Of a stretch of DNA of 64,000 nt, positions 55,078 through 64,000 are shown piece by piece (position 1 is the first letter of the stretch; every line of letters starts with the position of its first letter). Origin of the DNA: an uncultured bacterium (GTDB lineage Bacteria > Bacillota_I > Bacilli_A > RFN20 > CAG-826); contig CASDWE010000002.1 in NCBI GenBank assembly GCA_949284685.1, forward strand, positions 209,064 to 273,063, given 5' to 3'. The translations under genes were made by a program, and so were the position numbers. The notes below the pieces were generated by a model that was given only the letters and a program-made list of their open reading frames with translations, was not told where the DNA came from and searched no databases.

Positions 55078-57330
55078 TTAATTTTTTGAAACTGTTATCG
55101 TTACTTTTTCACTGCTCATACTATCAAATCTAATTGTATAAGGAAACACTTCTCCTTCGTTTGTTGTGGAACTAGTTTTTCCTGTCTTAGATAAGAAATG
55201 AGAATAATCTGCAAAAGTAAACACATCGCCTTCTTTAAATAAATCTTCTTCACTTAAAAAGTGTCGATAATAGCTTGAATTAGTGCTAGAAAAAGTATCT
55301 TGTTTGCCTTTTTGAATTACTGTCAATAATTTAAAATCTTTAAATTGTCTTATATCGTAACCATAATCGCTAGAAACACGTGAGTTGTTAGCGCCTGTTA
55401 CAACGGTATCATATTTTGCGATGTCTTCTTTGCTATTTATCGGATTACCATCATAATAATAATCATATAAATTGGCTTCTAAACCTGCTAGACGAGCATC
55501 GACATGATACATTCTTACACCATAATCTCCAAGGGTAGTAAAACCGCTATCATAATAACTAGCGTTATTTTCATATTGTTGCCAATCATCTTTGTTGTTG
55601 TTATATGGTGAAAAGAGTTCAATTAAAAAATATTCATCAAATGCCGATCCATTCCATGTTTCAAAATTAGCAGGAATAATAAGACAATCTCCAGTTAAAG
55701 ATGCAGCATTAAGAGTAAGCGTCACACTATCTTTTTTACCATCTATAATATATGGATTAACCCACCCCATTGATAATTTTGAAAATGAGTTCCAATCAAA
55801 CATATTGAAAGATTGCATATCTGCGTAACCAACATAATCAATATAGGTGCTATATCCGTTATATTGTTGAGTGTAGTCATAATAATCATCTAAACCAAAA
55901 ATATGACCTTGCTCATGGATTGATGTGCGAGCGTCTTCAACAGAAGAAATTTTAGAAATTGAATAAACATTTACACCAGGTTTATCAATGGTTCCTTGTC
56001 CGCCTCTAGAGTACATATGTGGCCATAAAGGATCAGACCAATCAACTTGATTACCAGCATTAGTAATTAAATGAATAGAATCAAAACATCCATCATCATT
56101 AGAATCATATTCAGACCAATCGATATCTGGATTATTACTTATAATATAATCAACCGCATTATCAATTAATTGGAATAATTTTTCAAAAGAACTATCGTTA
56201 TTAACATCCGACATTGTTAAATCTTGTTCATAATAAACTTCACTTACCATTCCTGTGACTGTCATTTTATTAAATGAAGCTGTTTCATAATATGATTTAA
56301 AGGAATTCCATCTATTCGGTGTGTTTGTCTTTTCACCAAAATAATAAGTATTTAGATTTGCTAAATCTTGGCTTGTCCAAGTTTCTTCAGTTATGCCAGA
56401 ATAACCAGCATCTAATGAAATAGGTATAACTAAAACTTTTACTTCACCAAGGCTGGGAGCGTAAGTGTGATTAAAATCGCTTGACACAATCGACATTGAA
56501 TCTGCAATTATGTATCCGCGTTCTTCATTTATGACCTCTATATTAAATGTAATAGTATTACTCTTTGCATTATTTGCTAACGCAAATAAATAGTAAGTTT
56601 CATCGCTTCCTAAAAGAGTATTATTGATTATATTGGTTTTGTTATTTCCTAAATTCAAATTTAAAGAAATCCTTTTAGCAACATCATCACTATATTTAAT
56701 TAATTCGTATCCTGCTTCATTGTTGTCATAAACAACTTTAAATTCCACGGAAGATTTATCAAAAATATCGCCTTCTTGATATTCGACCTTGCAATCTTCG
56801 ATTGTTATTTTAGTTATTTGGTTATTCAAATTAATTCCAGATTGAAAATTAATTTCATATGAATATACGCCATCAAGATGTTCATATGCATAAGTTATTT
56901 CAACTCTATACTCCCCTGCTTTGTGAACATAGTAATAGCTAGAATATCTGGTATTATTAGATAAATCAATCACAACAGCGGTATAATCTATTAAATCAGT
57001 AACATCTTTTGATGTATCATCATCATAAAAAGCTTTAAATCTTAATTTAGAACTTTGATTAAATGTTTTTCCGATATAATATTCGCTAGCCAAATCATTA
57101 ACTTCAATATCTATTAAAGTTTTATTACTAGAAATAGATGTTGTGGTAGTATTTGAAGAAGTTGTTGAGGTGCTGCTTGATGTAGTGGATGAATCTGATC
57201 CACTAGAAGTTTCAAAAATGGAAGTATTGCTTGTTGAAGAAGAATTAGTCATTAAAAATGTACAAGATGATAAACTTAACACTCCAAGAAATACAATACT
57301 AGTAAACAATAATCTATTTTTGTTTTTCAT
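55078..57330 (-). CDS. M6-family (immune inhibitor A-like) zinc metalloprotease lipoprotein
   Basis: 750 residues. Lipobox LSLSSC is near residue 23, then a Ser/Thr linker to about residue 70. Two Ig-like or bacterial Ig-type domains span about 70-270. The M6 catalytic domain has the zinc site TSIHEQGHIFGLDDYYDY near residue 470 (HExxH-x2-G-x2-D), with WPHMYSRGGQG and the Met-turn-like region FNMFDWNSFSKLSMGWV. It is a cell-surface or secreted peptidase, possibly using host or dietary protein as substrate. An SD-like AGAAAGG lies rather far from the ATG. The start is divergent from the methyltransferase gene. Confidence 0.9.
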   Translation of the reverse strand: MKNKNRLLFTSIVFLGVLSLSSCTFLMTNSSSTSNTSIFETSSGSDSSTTSSSTSTTSSNTTTTSISSNKTLIDIEVNDLASEYYIGKTFNQSSKLRFKAFYDDDTSKDVTDLIDYTAVVIDLSNNTRYSSYYYVHKAGEYRVEITYAYEHLDGVYSYEINFQSGINLNNQITKITIEDCKVEYQEGDIFDKSSVEFKVVYDNNEAGYELIKYSDDVAKRISLNLNLGNNKTNIINNTLLGSDETYYLFALANNAKSNTITFNIEVINEERGYIIADSMSIVSSDFNHTYAPSLGEVKVLVIPISLDAGYSGITEETWTSQDLANLNTYYFGEKTNTPNRWNSFKSYYETASFNKMTVTGMVSEVYYEQDLTMSDVNNDSSFEKLFQLIDNAVDYIISNNPDIDWSEYDSNDDGCFDSIHLITNAGNQVDWSDPLWPHMYSRGGQGTIDKPGVNVYSISKISSVEDARTSIHEQGHIFGLDDYYDYTQQYNGYSTYIDYVGYADMQSFNMFDWNSFSKLSMGWVNPYIIDGKKDSVTLTLNAASLTGDCLIIPANFETWNGSAFDEYFLIELFSPYNNNKDDWQQYENNASYYDSGFTTLGDYGVRMYHVDARLAGLEANLYDYYYDGNPINSKEDIAKYDTVVTGANNSRVSSDYGYDIRQFKDFKLLTVIQKGKQDTFSSTNSSYYRHFLSEEDLFKEGDVFTFADYSHFLSKTGKTSSTTNEGEVFPYTIRFDSMSSEKVTITVSKN

Positions 57331-57446
57331 ATGACAAAATACCGACCTTTCTATTAGTTTGCATTATTAGTATAAAGAAAATTGAATATTTTTCATAGTA
57401 AAAGACACAAATTCACAATTATCAATTATAGAAAATTAAATTATTT

Positions 57447-57473
57447 TTGACTTATAAAATAAAGGTTTATAAT
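57447..57473 (+). promoter_or_regulatory. Promoter of the methyltransferase gene, predicted leaderless start
   Basis: TTGACT (57447-57452), 15 nt, TATAAT (57468-57473), then 6 nt to the ATG at 57480. With TTTGAC as -35 the spacer is 16 nt. Position +1 falls on the A of the ATG. Confidence 0.68.
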
Positions 57474-57479
57474 AAAACT

Positions 57480-58031
57480 ATGGAAAACTTTTATCATTTA
57501 AATCCGCAGGAATACATAAAAGCGACTTTTAAAGCGGATATGAGTAATGAATATCGCTTTTATCTACAACATTTAAAACCAAAAGGAAAAATTTTAGAGA
57601 TTGGTTTTGGTTCTGGACGCGACATGCTTTATTTCAAAAACAATGGTTATGATGTATATGGCATTGATATTGAAGATGAATTTGTTGAGCATGCAAAGGG
57701 ATTGGGTTTAAACTGCGAAAAAGTTAATATTATGGATTTTAACAGTGATGACAAATTTGATGGAATTTGGGCGTGCTCATCATTGATTCATTTTACTAGT
57801 GATGATTTAGAAAATGTATTTAAGAAAATCGAATCATTATTAAAAGATGATGGTGTTGCGTATGTCTCTTTTAAGTATGGCGATTATGAAGGATATATTG
57901 CAGAAAAATACTACACTTATTTAACAAAAGAAAAGCTAAAAAAATATAATCTTAATATCATTGACATGCACATAAGCAAAGATACATTAAATCGCGGTAA
58001 TGATTGGATAAGTTTTATATTTAAAAAGTAA
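57480..58031 (+). CDS. Class I SAM-dependent methyltransferase
   Basis: 183 residues. SAM-binding motif I is KILEIGFGSGRDMLYFKNNG, motif II YDVYGIDIEDEFVEHAKGLG, and post-I KFDGIWACSSLIHF with a conserved W-A-C-x-x-L. The fold is of the Methyltransf_11/25 type with unknown substrate, probably a small molecule. ATG 57480 (MENFYHL) is preferred over the TTG at 57447, which lies in the promoter. Monocistronic, ended by a terminator. Confidence 0.88.
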   Translation: MENFYHLNPQEYIKATFKADMSNEYRFYLQHLKPKGKILEIGFGSGRDMLYFKNNGYDVYGIDIEDEFVEHAKGLGLNCEKVNIMDFNSDDKFDGIWACSSLIHFTSDDLENVFKKIESLLKDDGVAYVSFKYGDYEGYIAEKYYTYLTKEKLKKYNLNIIDMHISKDTLNRGNDWISFIFKK

Positions 58032-58045
58032 AAATTAACATTTAT

Positions 58046-58080
58046 AAAAAAATATGGCGTAAAAACCATATTTTTATTTT
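58046..58080 (+). terminator. Intrinsic terminator of the methyltransferase gene
   Basis: AAAAATATGG / CCATATTTTT with an 8-nt loop, then ATTTTTTTTTT-type T-rich sequence. Confidence 0.82.
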
Positions 58081-58177
58081 TTTTAATATAAACTAAGTTT
58101 TCTAAATTAAAAAATTATTTTTAAGTTTAATCATTTCTATAATTTTGTTAAATTATTTATAGTCGAGGTGATTGATT

Positions 58178-58759
58178 ATGGCAGTCAGAAAATTTTCTAC
58201 ATTAAGTGTTGCTCATGTTCTTTTTTATGTAGCGGGTCTTTTACTAATTATCAAATTCCTGCTAGATGGAGGAATACCAGCACTAAATAATAACAATATT
58301 GTCGAATTTATTGTTGGTATTTTTAAACTTATTGTTGTAATAGGTTTTTATTGTTTCTTTTTATTTGGCGCAAGAGGATGTTCTTCAACAATTAGAGCAC
58401 TAGCACCATGTCTTTTATTATTTATTATTTTTGGACAATATAATATCTCGTTTGGTAATGATGCAAATGAAATTGCTAAATATTTTATTGGTATTGCTGG
58501 AATGCTTTGGATTTTGATTTTAATTTGTGGATTTGTTTATTTATTTATTCACAATAAATTAATCGGAATTGTTTTTACTTGGTCGACATTGATATATGGA
58601 ATGTTTGTATTAGTTTCATATATTACTTGTCTTATCATAGACTTAGTCAACGGCGGACAATTTAGTTTACAAAATATGTTTATGTCTTTGCTATTTGTTA
58701 TATCTCTTGGTTTAATTGGTGTTGGTTCATATTATGTCAGTCGTGCACAAGAATGGTAA
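58178..58759 (+). CDS. Multi-helix membrane protein, unknown function
   Basis: 193 residues with about five or six membrane helices and little loop sequence. FSTLSVAHVLFYVAGLLLII begins the first helix. No family is recognised. GAGG lies 8 nt before ATG 58178 (MAVRKFST), and this decides against the TTG at 58172. It is followed by the 58766 lipoprotein gene after 6 bp, so the pair is likely co-transcribed. Confidence 0.75.
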   Translation: MAVRKFSTLSVAHVLFYVAGLLLIIKFLLDGGIPALNNNNIVEFIVGIFKLIVVIGFYCFFLFGARGCSSTIRALAPCLLLFIIFGQYNISFGNDANEIAKYFIGIAGMLWILILICGFVYLFIHNKLIGIVFTWSTLIYGMFVLVSYITCLIIDLVNGGQFSLQNMFMSLLFVISLGLIGVGSYYVSRAQEW

Positions 58760-58765
58760 TATTTA

Positions 58766-60583
58766 ATGTCAAAATTTATAAAGCTCATCGTTTTATCCAC
58801 TATTATTTTGTTAACAGGATGTGTTAATAAAAATTCACAGCCTATTTTAGTTACAAACGAAAGTAATAAAACGACTTTTAATGTCGGAGAAAGCACTAAA
58901 CTAAAAAGTAATTTAGAAGATACTGTTTTTCTTAGTACAAATGAAACTATTGCAAAAGTAAATGACGCTGGAATAGTTACTTTTTATGAACTTGGAGAAG
59001 TAACTATTAATTGTTATGAGAAAAATAATAAAGATAATCGTTTTTCTTTTGATTTTGATATCATACCAAATTTAGTTGAAATATCTAATACATTAAAAAA
59101 TACAATATCATTTCAAGGAACTTTAATTGTTGAAGATTATGATGTTGATGGCAATTTTAAAAATCAAAGTAAATATGAATTAATCAAATTTCATAATGAA
59201 AGTAGATATTCGATTTATTTGTCAAACAATAATGAAGTTTTATCAAAAATAGATTATTTTAAAAATCAGGATGGAAATGTTGTTACAAAATCAATTGATA
59301 ATCATAATGAAATTATAGAAACAATTGTAAATCCAAATGCTCCTATAACATTTGATGAATCTTTTATCAATCCATTTAATTCTATTGACATAACAAAATA
59401 TGAAATAACATCATATCAAGAAATAAAAATTCAATCTGATAATAATTATTTATTTGGACAATTCACTTCTCTTGGTGAAGATTATTTAGGCTCCACAGCA
59501 AATTTGACACTTACTAATGATGGTAATATAGATACGATTTCATTAATAAGTGATAATGTTTATCAAGATGATGGTTCTTATCAAAAATGCACATTTTTTG
59601 GTGAATATAAAAATGAAAGTAATTTAAATATTTCCCCATTTACATCATATCCAAGCAAAGAAGAAAATAAATTATTAGAAACTTTATTTTCAAAGTTAAA
59701 AAATGATTCATATACATATACTTATGTTGATCACGCTGATGATGGAAGCAAAGATATTAATGCACATGGTATAGTAACAAATCAAGGTATATCTATATAC
59801 ACTAGTGAAGGAAATAAAATATATTCACAAATAGATTCGAATTATTATAATCAATCGATTGCTAATGATAATAACAAAACATTAAATGAGGTCGTCAGTG
59901 CAATTGAAGGTAATGCAAAGGATTTAACACCTGATTTTGATTATTCAAAAGATTTATTTTTAAAACAAGGAACAACTTATACGCTAATTGATGCATATGA
60001 TTATGTTGAACATCTATTGGTGGATAAAATGTTTACAGATAATTATTATTTTATGATTTTAAATACACTGACAATAAATTTAACCAATGATTTATCTAGA
60101 GCAATGATTAGTTATAAATATGACATATTAGGACAATTAAGCGGCACTATTTTAGTAACTATAACTAATATTGGTTCAACATCGTGGACATATGATGATT
60201 ATGAATTATTACCATATGACAACAGGTTAACTTGGATGAATTTTGATTCGACGTTTGTCAATAATGTTGAACAATATATTCATAATGAAATAACTTTGAT
60301 ACCATTTTATAACATTGCAGGTGGTTATACTGGTTATAACTCCTCTACTACAAATTACGCTTACTTAGAAAAGCAATGTAATGATATGGAACAATTAGAA
60401 TATCATGGTAATGAATATCAAAAATTATTATTACAAAATAATTGGTCATTTTCTTATATCGATGAATATGGTGGTTTTAGATATACACATAATGAATTAG
60501 AAAATGTTGAAGTAAGTTATGAATTACAAGATGATTTTGGTGTATTTTTCTTTACAATATTTATTTATTATGTAGGCAATTAA
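58766..60583 (+). CDS. Large lipoprotein with a BIG2-type Ig domain, 'NIGST' family member
   Basis: 605 residues. Lipobox IILLTGC is near residue 19. Residues about 30-100 look like a BIG2 Ig-like domain (TTFNVGESTKLKSNLEDTVF, NETIAKVNDAGIVTF). The rest shares a module with the 60687-62681 and 62795-64000 lipoproteins: the helical/strand block that contains LTINLTNDLSRAMISYKYDI, the signature TITNIGSTSW, and the terminal unit LQNNWSFSYIDEYGGFRYTH. No catalytic motif was seen. It is coupled to the 58178 gene and ended by a strong bidirectional terminator. Surface binding is the only inference possible. Confidence 0.78.
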   Translation: MSKFIKLIVLSTIILLTGCVNKNSQPILVTNESNKTTFNVGESTKLKSNLEDTVFLSTNETIAKVNDAGIVTFYELGEVTINCYEKNNKDNRFSFDFDIIPNLVEISNTLKNTISFQGTLIVEDYDVDGNFKNQSKYELIKFHNESRYSIYLSNNNEVLSKIDYFKNQDGNVVTKSIDNHNEIIETIVNPNAPITFDESFINPFNSIDITKYEITSYQEIKIQSDNNYLFGQFTSLGEDYLGSTANLTLTNDGNIDTISLISDNVYQDDGSYQKCTFFGEYKNESNLNISPFTSYPSKEENKLLETLFSKLKNDSYTYTYVDHADDGSKDINAHGIVTNQGISIYTSEGNKIYSQIDSNYYNQSIANDNNKTLNEVVSAIEGNAKDLTPDFDYSKDLFLKQGTTYTLIDAYDYVEHLLVDKMFTDNYYFMILNTLTINLTNDLSRAMISYKYDILGQLSGTILVTITNIGSTSWTYDDYELLPYDNRLTWMNFDSTFVNNVEQYIHNEITLIPFYNIAGGYTGYNSSTTNYAYLEKQCNDMEQLEYHGNEYQKLLLQNNWSFSYIDEYGGFRYTHNELENVEVSYELQDDFGVFFFTIFIYYVGN

Positions 60584-60636
60584 CAATAAAAAATAGGCAA
60601 ATTGAATAAAAAACTCTGCAAAAAGTTATTTATATT

Positions 60637-60663
60637 AAAAAAAGCGATCGCAATCGCTTTTTT
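60637..60663. terminator. Bidirectional intrinsic terminator
   Basis: AAAAAAGCGAT / ATCGCTTTTTT with a CGCA loop, between the converging lipoprotein genes. Confidence 0.92.
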
Positions 60664-60686
60664 GTTTTTGAAATATTATTTAAAAA

Positions 60687-62681
60687 TTACGCTACTACAA
60701 TTGTTATATTAAACATTCCATAACTAATATCTAGTTCAATTGTAATATTATCATTACTATAAACCATATAGCCATACTCATGTTGATAAGAATCATATCC
60801 GGCGTTTGTTAAAGTTGTATCAAATAAATCATATGCACCTTCCACATCAAAATTTTCATAATATGTATTTGATATATAAGTGCTATCTCCATATGAACTA
60901 ACAAACCAACCAGCATCTAAATCAATAGCAGGTAAAATATCTTGATAATTCTCACCTAATAATGCGATTAATGTTTCGACAACATTAGTTTGATATTTTT
61001 GATCTAGCTCTAACCAAGTTGAAACTACTAAAGGATCTTTTGTTTCAATAACGCTTAAATTTAAAGTTAAGATATATATTCCATATAAATCATTAGAAGT
61101 TGTTTCTAATTCTATAGAAATAGTGTCTTTTATATATAAATTACTAGCGTCTAAACTTTGACTATATCCTGCTTCTATTAGCAATTCACAATATTGATTT
61201 AATGCATTTGATAAAGCTTCGCTATTCAAAAAATAACCATCTAACATAATTCCTTCAACACTAGAAGACATTTCCCATTCATCAGTGTATAAAAATGGAA
61301 TTAAATTACTATCACCAAACATTGTATTTAAAGCTTCACCAATCTCTTCGTTATATTCATTCCATGTTGTTGGCTTACTATAACTAATATAGTCATTTAC
61401 ATCAAATGGAAAAGATGTTGTCCCAATGTCTGTAAGTGTAGTGGTTACATGACATTCAAAGCCAAAAGAATCGATATATGTAAATTCAATAATTACAGTG
61501 CTTACACTTCTATCAGTTATTTTGATTTGAAAACTATCATTTAAGATATATTGTGCATATCGATTAGTGTAATAATCATAATCCACTAATTCGCGTTTTA
61601 TATCACTAAAATCATATTTATCTGTCAATCTATAAGAATTATCTCCTTCTGGAATAAATAATTCAGGTGCAATGTCAAATGACGCTCTTACATCATCCAT
61701 TGTCTTATTTTCTGGTTCGGCTATACCTTTAGGATTATCATCAAAATTATTTGCAGAAAATAATCCCATTTGTGTATCGCTCAATTTAATATAACCAGTA
61801 ATGTCAACTGGGACATCTCCTGCTAAAGGAGTATCATAAACAGCATATCCTTCATCAGTAAATATCGCTGTTGCGTTTTGATATTGATATCCGTCGTTAG
61901 CGCCAACATCGACCGTTTGAACTTTATAATTGCCTTTTTTAATAAAAAGTATCGCTATTTTTAATAATTCGTGTTCTGGTAACGTCTCTAATGGTAATAA
62001 ACTGCCAGCTCCTATGCTTTCTTTATCAATAAAATTTGCAGTAAAAATAGATCCTGATTTAGACACAATACTAAAAGTAGATAAAACATCGTTTTCTGCA
62101 GAAATAGATATACTTATAGATTCCGCTTCATCATTGATACCAGTTAATAATTCAAATAATTTTAAATATTTAACATTGTCTAAATTTATAGTAAAAATAT
62201 CACTTTCTTTTTCTATTTCATCTATTGTTAAAAACGCAAACGGATTAGAAAATGTTTCAAAAGATATCGGTTGGTTATTATCATCCAATAATAATTTTTC
62301 AATAACCTCGTTTTGATAATTATAATTTTGAACGACTACATTATTACTATTTTCACCACTTCCTCTAAAATAATGAATATTTGTTTTTTCTCCATCGCTA
62401 GAATTTTTATTAAGCATATATTCATTATTATCAATATAGACATCGATGTTAGTTTGCTTTTCTTCAACTTCTAACATGCCAGACAAAGAAATATTGCTCT
62501 GCAATGTTTCTAAAATATATTCTTCATCAATGACTACGCTTGTTTGTGATGATGTTGTAGTGGATGATGAAATACTAGAAGTACCACTGCTAACGGATGA
62601 CGAGCTTGTTATATTAGAATCACAAGAACTTAACATCAAAGCAAGAATTGGTAGAATGAATAAATATTTTCCTTGTTCCAT
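60687..62681 (-). CDS. Large lipoprotein with Ser/Thr linker, 'DIGTT' family member
   Basis: 664 residues from ATG 62681, which has GAGGTAAAAACT upstream; the frame from 62720 lacks this. Lipobox LALMLSSC is near residue 20, then a Ser/Thr linker to about residue 50. The body repeats the module shared with the neighbouring genes: FQIKITDRSVSTVIIEFTY, the signature TTLTDIGTTSFP, then two terminal units of about 90 residues: LLIEAGYSQSLDASNLYIKD and TLTNAGYDSYQHEYGYMVYS. No enzyme motif seen. Probably exported to the outer face of the membrane. Confidence 0.78.
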   Translation of the reverse strand: MEQGKYLFILPILALMLSSCDSNITSSSSVSSGTSSISSSTTTSSQTSVVIDEEYILETLQSNISLSGMLEVEEKQTNIDVYIDNNEYMLNKNSSDGEKTNIHYFRGSGENSNNVVVQNYNYQNEVIEKLLLDDNNQPISFETFSNPFAFLTIDEIEKESDIFTINLDNVKYLKLFELLTGINDEAESISISISAENDVLSTFSIVSKSGSIFTANFIDKESIGAGSLLPLETLPEHELLKIAILFIKKGNYKVQTVDVGANDGYQYQNATAIFTDEGYAVYDTPLAGDVPVDITGYIKLSDTQMGLFSANNFDDNPKGIAEPENKTMDDVRASFDIAPELFIPEGDNSYRLTDKYDFSDIKRELVDYDYYTNRYAQYILNDSFQIKITDRSVSTVIIEFTYIDSFGFECHVTTTLTDIGTTSFPFDVNDYISYSKPTTWNEYNEEIGEALNTMFGDSNLIPFLYTDEWEMSSSVEGIMLDGYFLNSEALSNALNQYCELLIEAGYSQSLDASNLYIKDTISIELETTSNDLYGIYILTLNLSVIETKDPLVVSTWLELDQKYQTNVVETLIALLGENYQDILPAIDLDAGWFVSSYGDSTYISNTYYENFDVEGAYDLFDTTLTNAGYDSYQHEYGYMVYSNDNITIELDISYGMFNITIVVA

Positions 62682-62743
62682 AGTTTTTACCTCGCTATAC
62701 ACATTAAATAATTTTATCAAATTGAATTTAGATAATAAACAAC

Positions 62744-62767
62744 AAAAGCAGGGATTTCCCTGCTTTT
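62744..62767 (-). terminator. Intrinsic terminator of the 62795 gene
   Basis: AAAAGCAGGG / CCCTGCTTTT with a 4-nt loop (ATTT); the following T tract on the minus strand is TTTTGTTGTTT. Confidence 0.82.
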
Positions 62768-62794
62768 ATATTTTTAAAGTTATTAACTTTGTTA

Positions 62795-64000
62795 TTAAGC
62801 GGCTGGAGTTAATATAGATGTATCTACAGTTGTTGTTCCAACATTGGAAATTGTTAAAGTAAAGCTTTCTTCAACCCAACCAATAGTAGTATAAGAATCA
62901 TCTAAATACCACCAGGCTCCACCTAAATCGACGTTAAATGTTAATGTGCCAGCTTCTTCATCTAACACAGCGGTCGCGGTGATTGAATCATATTGACTGG
63001 AATCAAAGAAATTAGTCATATCCACTAAATATGCAAGTGCTGTATCATTTATAACATTATATGTATTAGCAGTTGCAGTGGCTTCAAAAATATTTTGAGT
63101 GCCCACTTCTAAAAGCATGTCATATGGATAAGCAAAGCTTACGTCCAAAAGCGTTCCATTTCCTAACAATTGTTCTGTCCAAACACCATTAACTTCTTCC
63201 CAAGCACTGACTGTACCTGCAGCAGTATCTTCAGTGTAGTAGTAGGTAATTCCATCTTCAACCCAATCTTGTTTAATGGCGCTTCCTGAGAATGCCCAAC
63301 TTCCATTTAATGAAGATGTAGTTGGTTGATTACCATCAGGAATATATGGCATTTCGCTTTCGTCAAATGCACCAATAGTGACTGTTTGATTAATTTCATA
63401 AGAAATTGTAAATGAATTTGTTGGATCAGCAAATGCATTTCTCACCCAATCATCAGCATCGTTTGCAACATATGGTGCTTCTGGTTCATAGATATAAATT
63501 ATTAACAAACCACCTTCTGCCATGATACCAATTTCTAGCACAGTACCATCATCTAATGTATAGTTATAAACTGCTTCGCCATAACTATTTGTTCCGCCTG
63601 AAACCCAACCGGCTTCAGTTAACACAGCGACAAATTCTGCTAAGACAGCATCATCTTCACCAGTATAGGAAGTATAAATATTTGCACCAAAGTATCCTGC
63701 AAAATCTTCATTCCATTCTCCGTCTTCGGGTAACCAGAATGGGAAGATGTCTGGAGTAATTCCATAATCAGCTAAGCCTTCAACCATACCATCAATATCA
63801 TTCCAACTTGTTTGTGGAGTGTATGGTACTAAGTCTTCGACTGCACGTGGGAAAACAGTTGTGCCAATGTCGGTGACATCGACTTTAACATCATATTGTA
63901 TTGAAAATACTTGACCAAATATTTCAAAAGAATAAGTATATGTATATTCAATTGTTAAACTTGTTTCACTATTTAATGTCCAATAGACAGTGCCATGATC
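62795..64000 (-). CDS. Large secreted protein, 'DIGTT' family member, C-terminal 401 residues
   Basis: The frame is open through 64000, so only the C-terminal 401 residues are visible and no start can be called; the ATG at 63787 would cut the shared module in half. The signature KVDVTDIGTTVFP lies near the window edge, followed by VPYTPQTSWNDID and the terminal-type unit VLTEAGWVSGGTNSYGEAVY. A second module follows, ending in ESFTLTISNVGTTTVD near the C-terminus. The composition is rich in Asp, Glu, Ala and Thr, and the codons are more G+C-rich than in the neighbours. It belongs with the two lipoprotein genes just downstream. Confidence 0.75.
   Translation of the reverse strand, partial: DHGTVYWTLNSETSLTIEYTYTYSFEIFGQVFSIQYDVKVDVTDIGTTVFPRAVEDLVPYTPQTSWNDIDGMVEGLADYGITPDIFPFWLPEDGEWNEDFAGYFGANIYTSYTGEDDAVLAEFVAVLTEAGWVSGGTNSYGEAVYNYTLDDGTVLEIGIMAEGGLLIIYIYEPEAPYVANDADDWVRNAFADPTNSFTISYEINQTVTIGAFDESEMPYIPDGNQPTTSSLNGSWAFSGSAIKQDWVEDGITYYYTEDTAAGTVSAWEEVNGVWTEQLLGNGTLLDVSFAYPYDMLLEVGTQNIFEATATANTYNVINDTALAYLVDMTNFFDSSQYDSITATAVLDEEAGTLTFNVDLGGAWWYLDDSYTTIGWVEESFTLTISNVGTTTVDTSILTPAA

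Overview
This window looks like chromosome of an uncultured, low-G+C member of the Bacilli (Firmicutes), close to the wall-reduced or gut-associated lineages near Erysipelotrichia, RF39 and Acholeplasma. The grounds are strong A+T bias, a pcrA-ligA-gatCAB order, ECF transporter S-components, HrcA/CIRCE control of a short mycoplasma-type ClpB, and many lipoproteins with Ser/Thr linkers. TGA serves as a stop (abiEi, malF), so the Mycoplasma/Spiroplasma code 4 is excluded. Taxonomy finer than this is inference.

Layout. 1-0.6 kb: rpmG-secE-nusG behind a near-consensus promoter. 0.7-2.3 kb: a more G+C-rich AbiE-type toxin-antitoxin pair, probably acquired, whose antitoxin seems to start at ATA. 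2.8-8.8 kb: housekeeping genes (MntP, an EF-G-like GTPase, a folate ECF component with FolC, SmpB). 8.8-13 kb: a surface protein and an O-antigen-ligase-like membrane protein. 13-18.8 kb: superoxide reductase, sirtuin, CIRCE-clpB, cysK-cysE and a flavin reductase. 18.9-28.5 kb: a maltodextrin locus (ABC transporter MalEFGK, GH13 neopullulanase, LacI regulator, starch-binding-like lipoprotein with a perfect 18-bp operator). 28.7-32.7 kb: an accessory island (AAA ATPase with DUF4143, Fic protein, LRR pseudogene) ending at tRNA-Arg(CCU). 32.7-42.2 kb: pcrA-ligA-gatCAB-galE-lipase. 42.3-46.6 kb: membrane and secreted proteins of unknown function. 46.8-52.5 kb: the t6A set tsaE-tsaB-rimI-tsaD with asnS and a 38-residue membrane peptide. 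52.6-53.8 kb: a TPP riboswitch and a fused ThiT-like protein. 53.9-55 kb: duplicated zinc-ribbon membrane proteins around a TM2 protein. 55-64 kb: an M6 protease, a methyltransferase and a family of large related lipoproteins that runs off the window edge.

How the parts work together. The maltodextrin locus is self-contained: a cell-surface lipoprotein that may hold glucans, a binding-protein-dependent importer, a probably cytoplasmic GH13 enzyme that trims what is imported, and a local repressor. ClpB, SmpB, sirtuin and superoxide reductase are stress and quality-control functions. Thiamine and folate appear to be scavenged through ECF S-components; their energising module is not in this window.

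Two less expected patterns stand out. First, many monocistronic or first genes have a -10 box ending 6-8 nt before the ATG and no convincing Shine-Dalgarno, which predicts leaderless mRNAs, while internal operon genes carry strong Shine-Dalgarno sites. Second, the lipoproteins at 58.8-64 kb share a repeated 'DIGTT / NIGST' module that I cannot assign to a known family.
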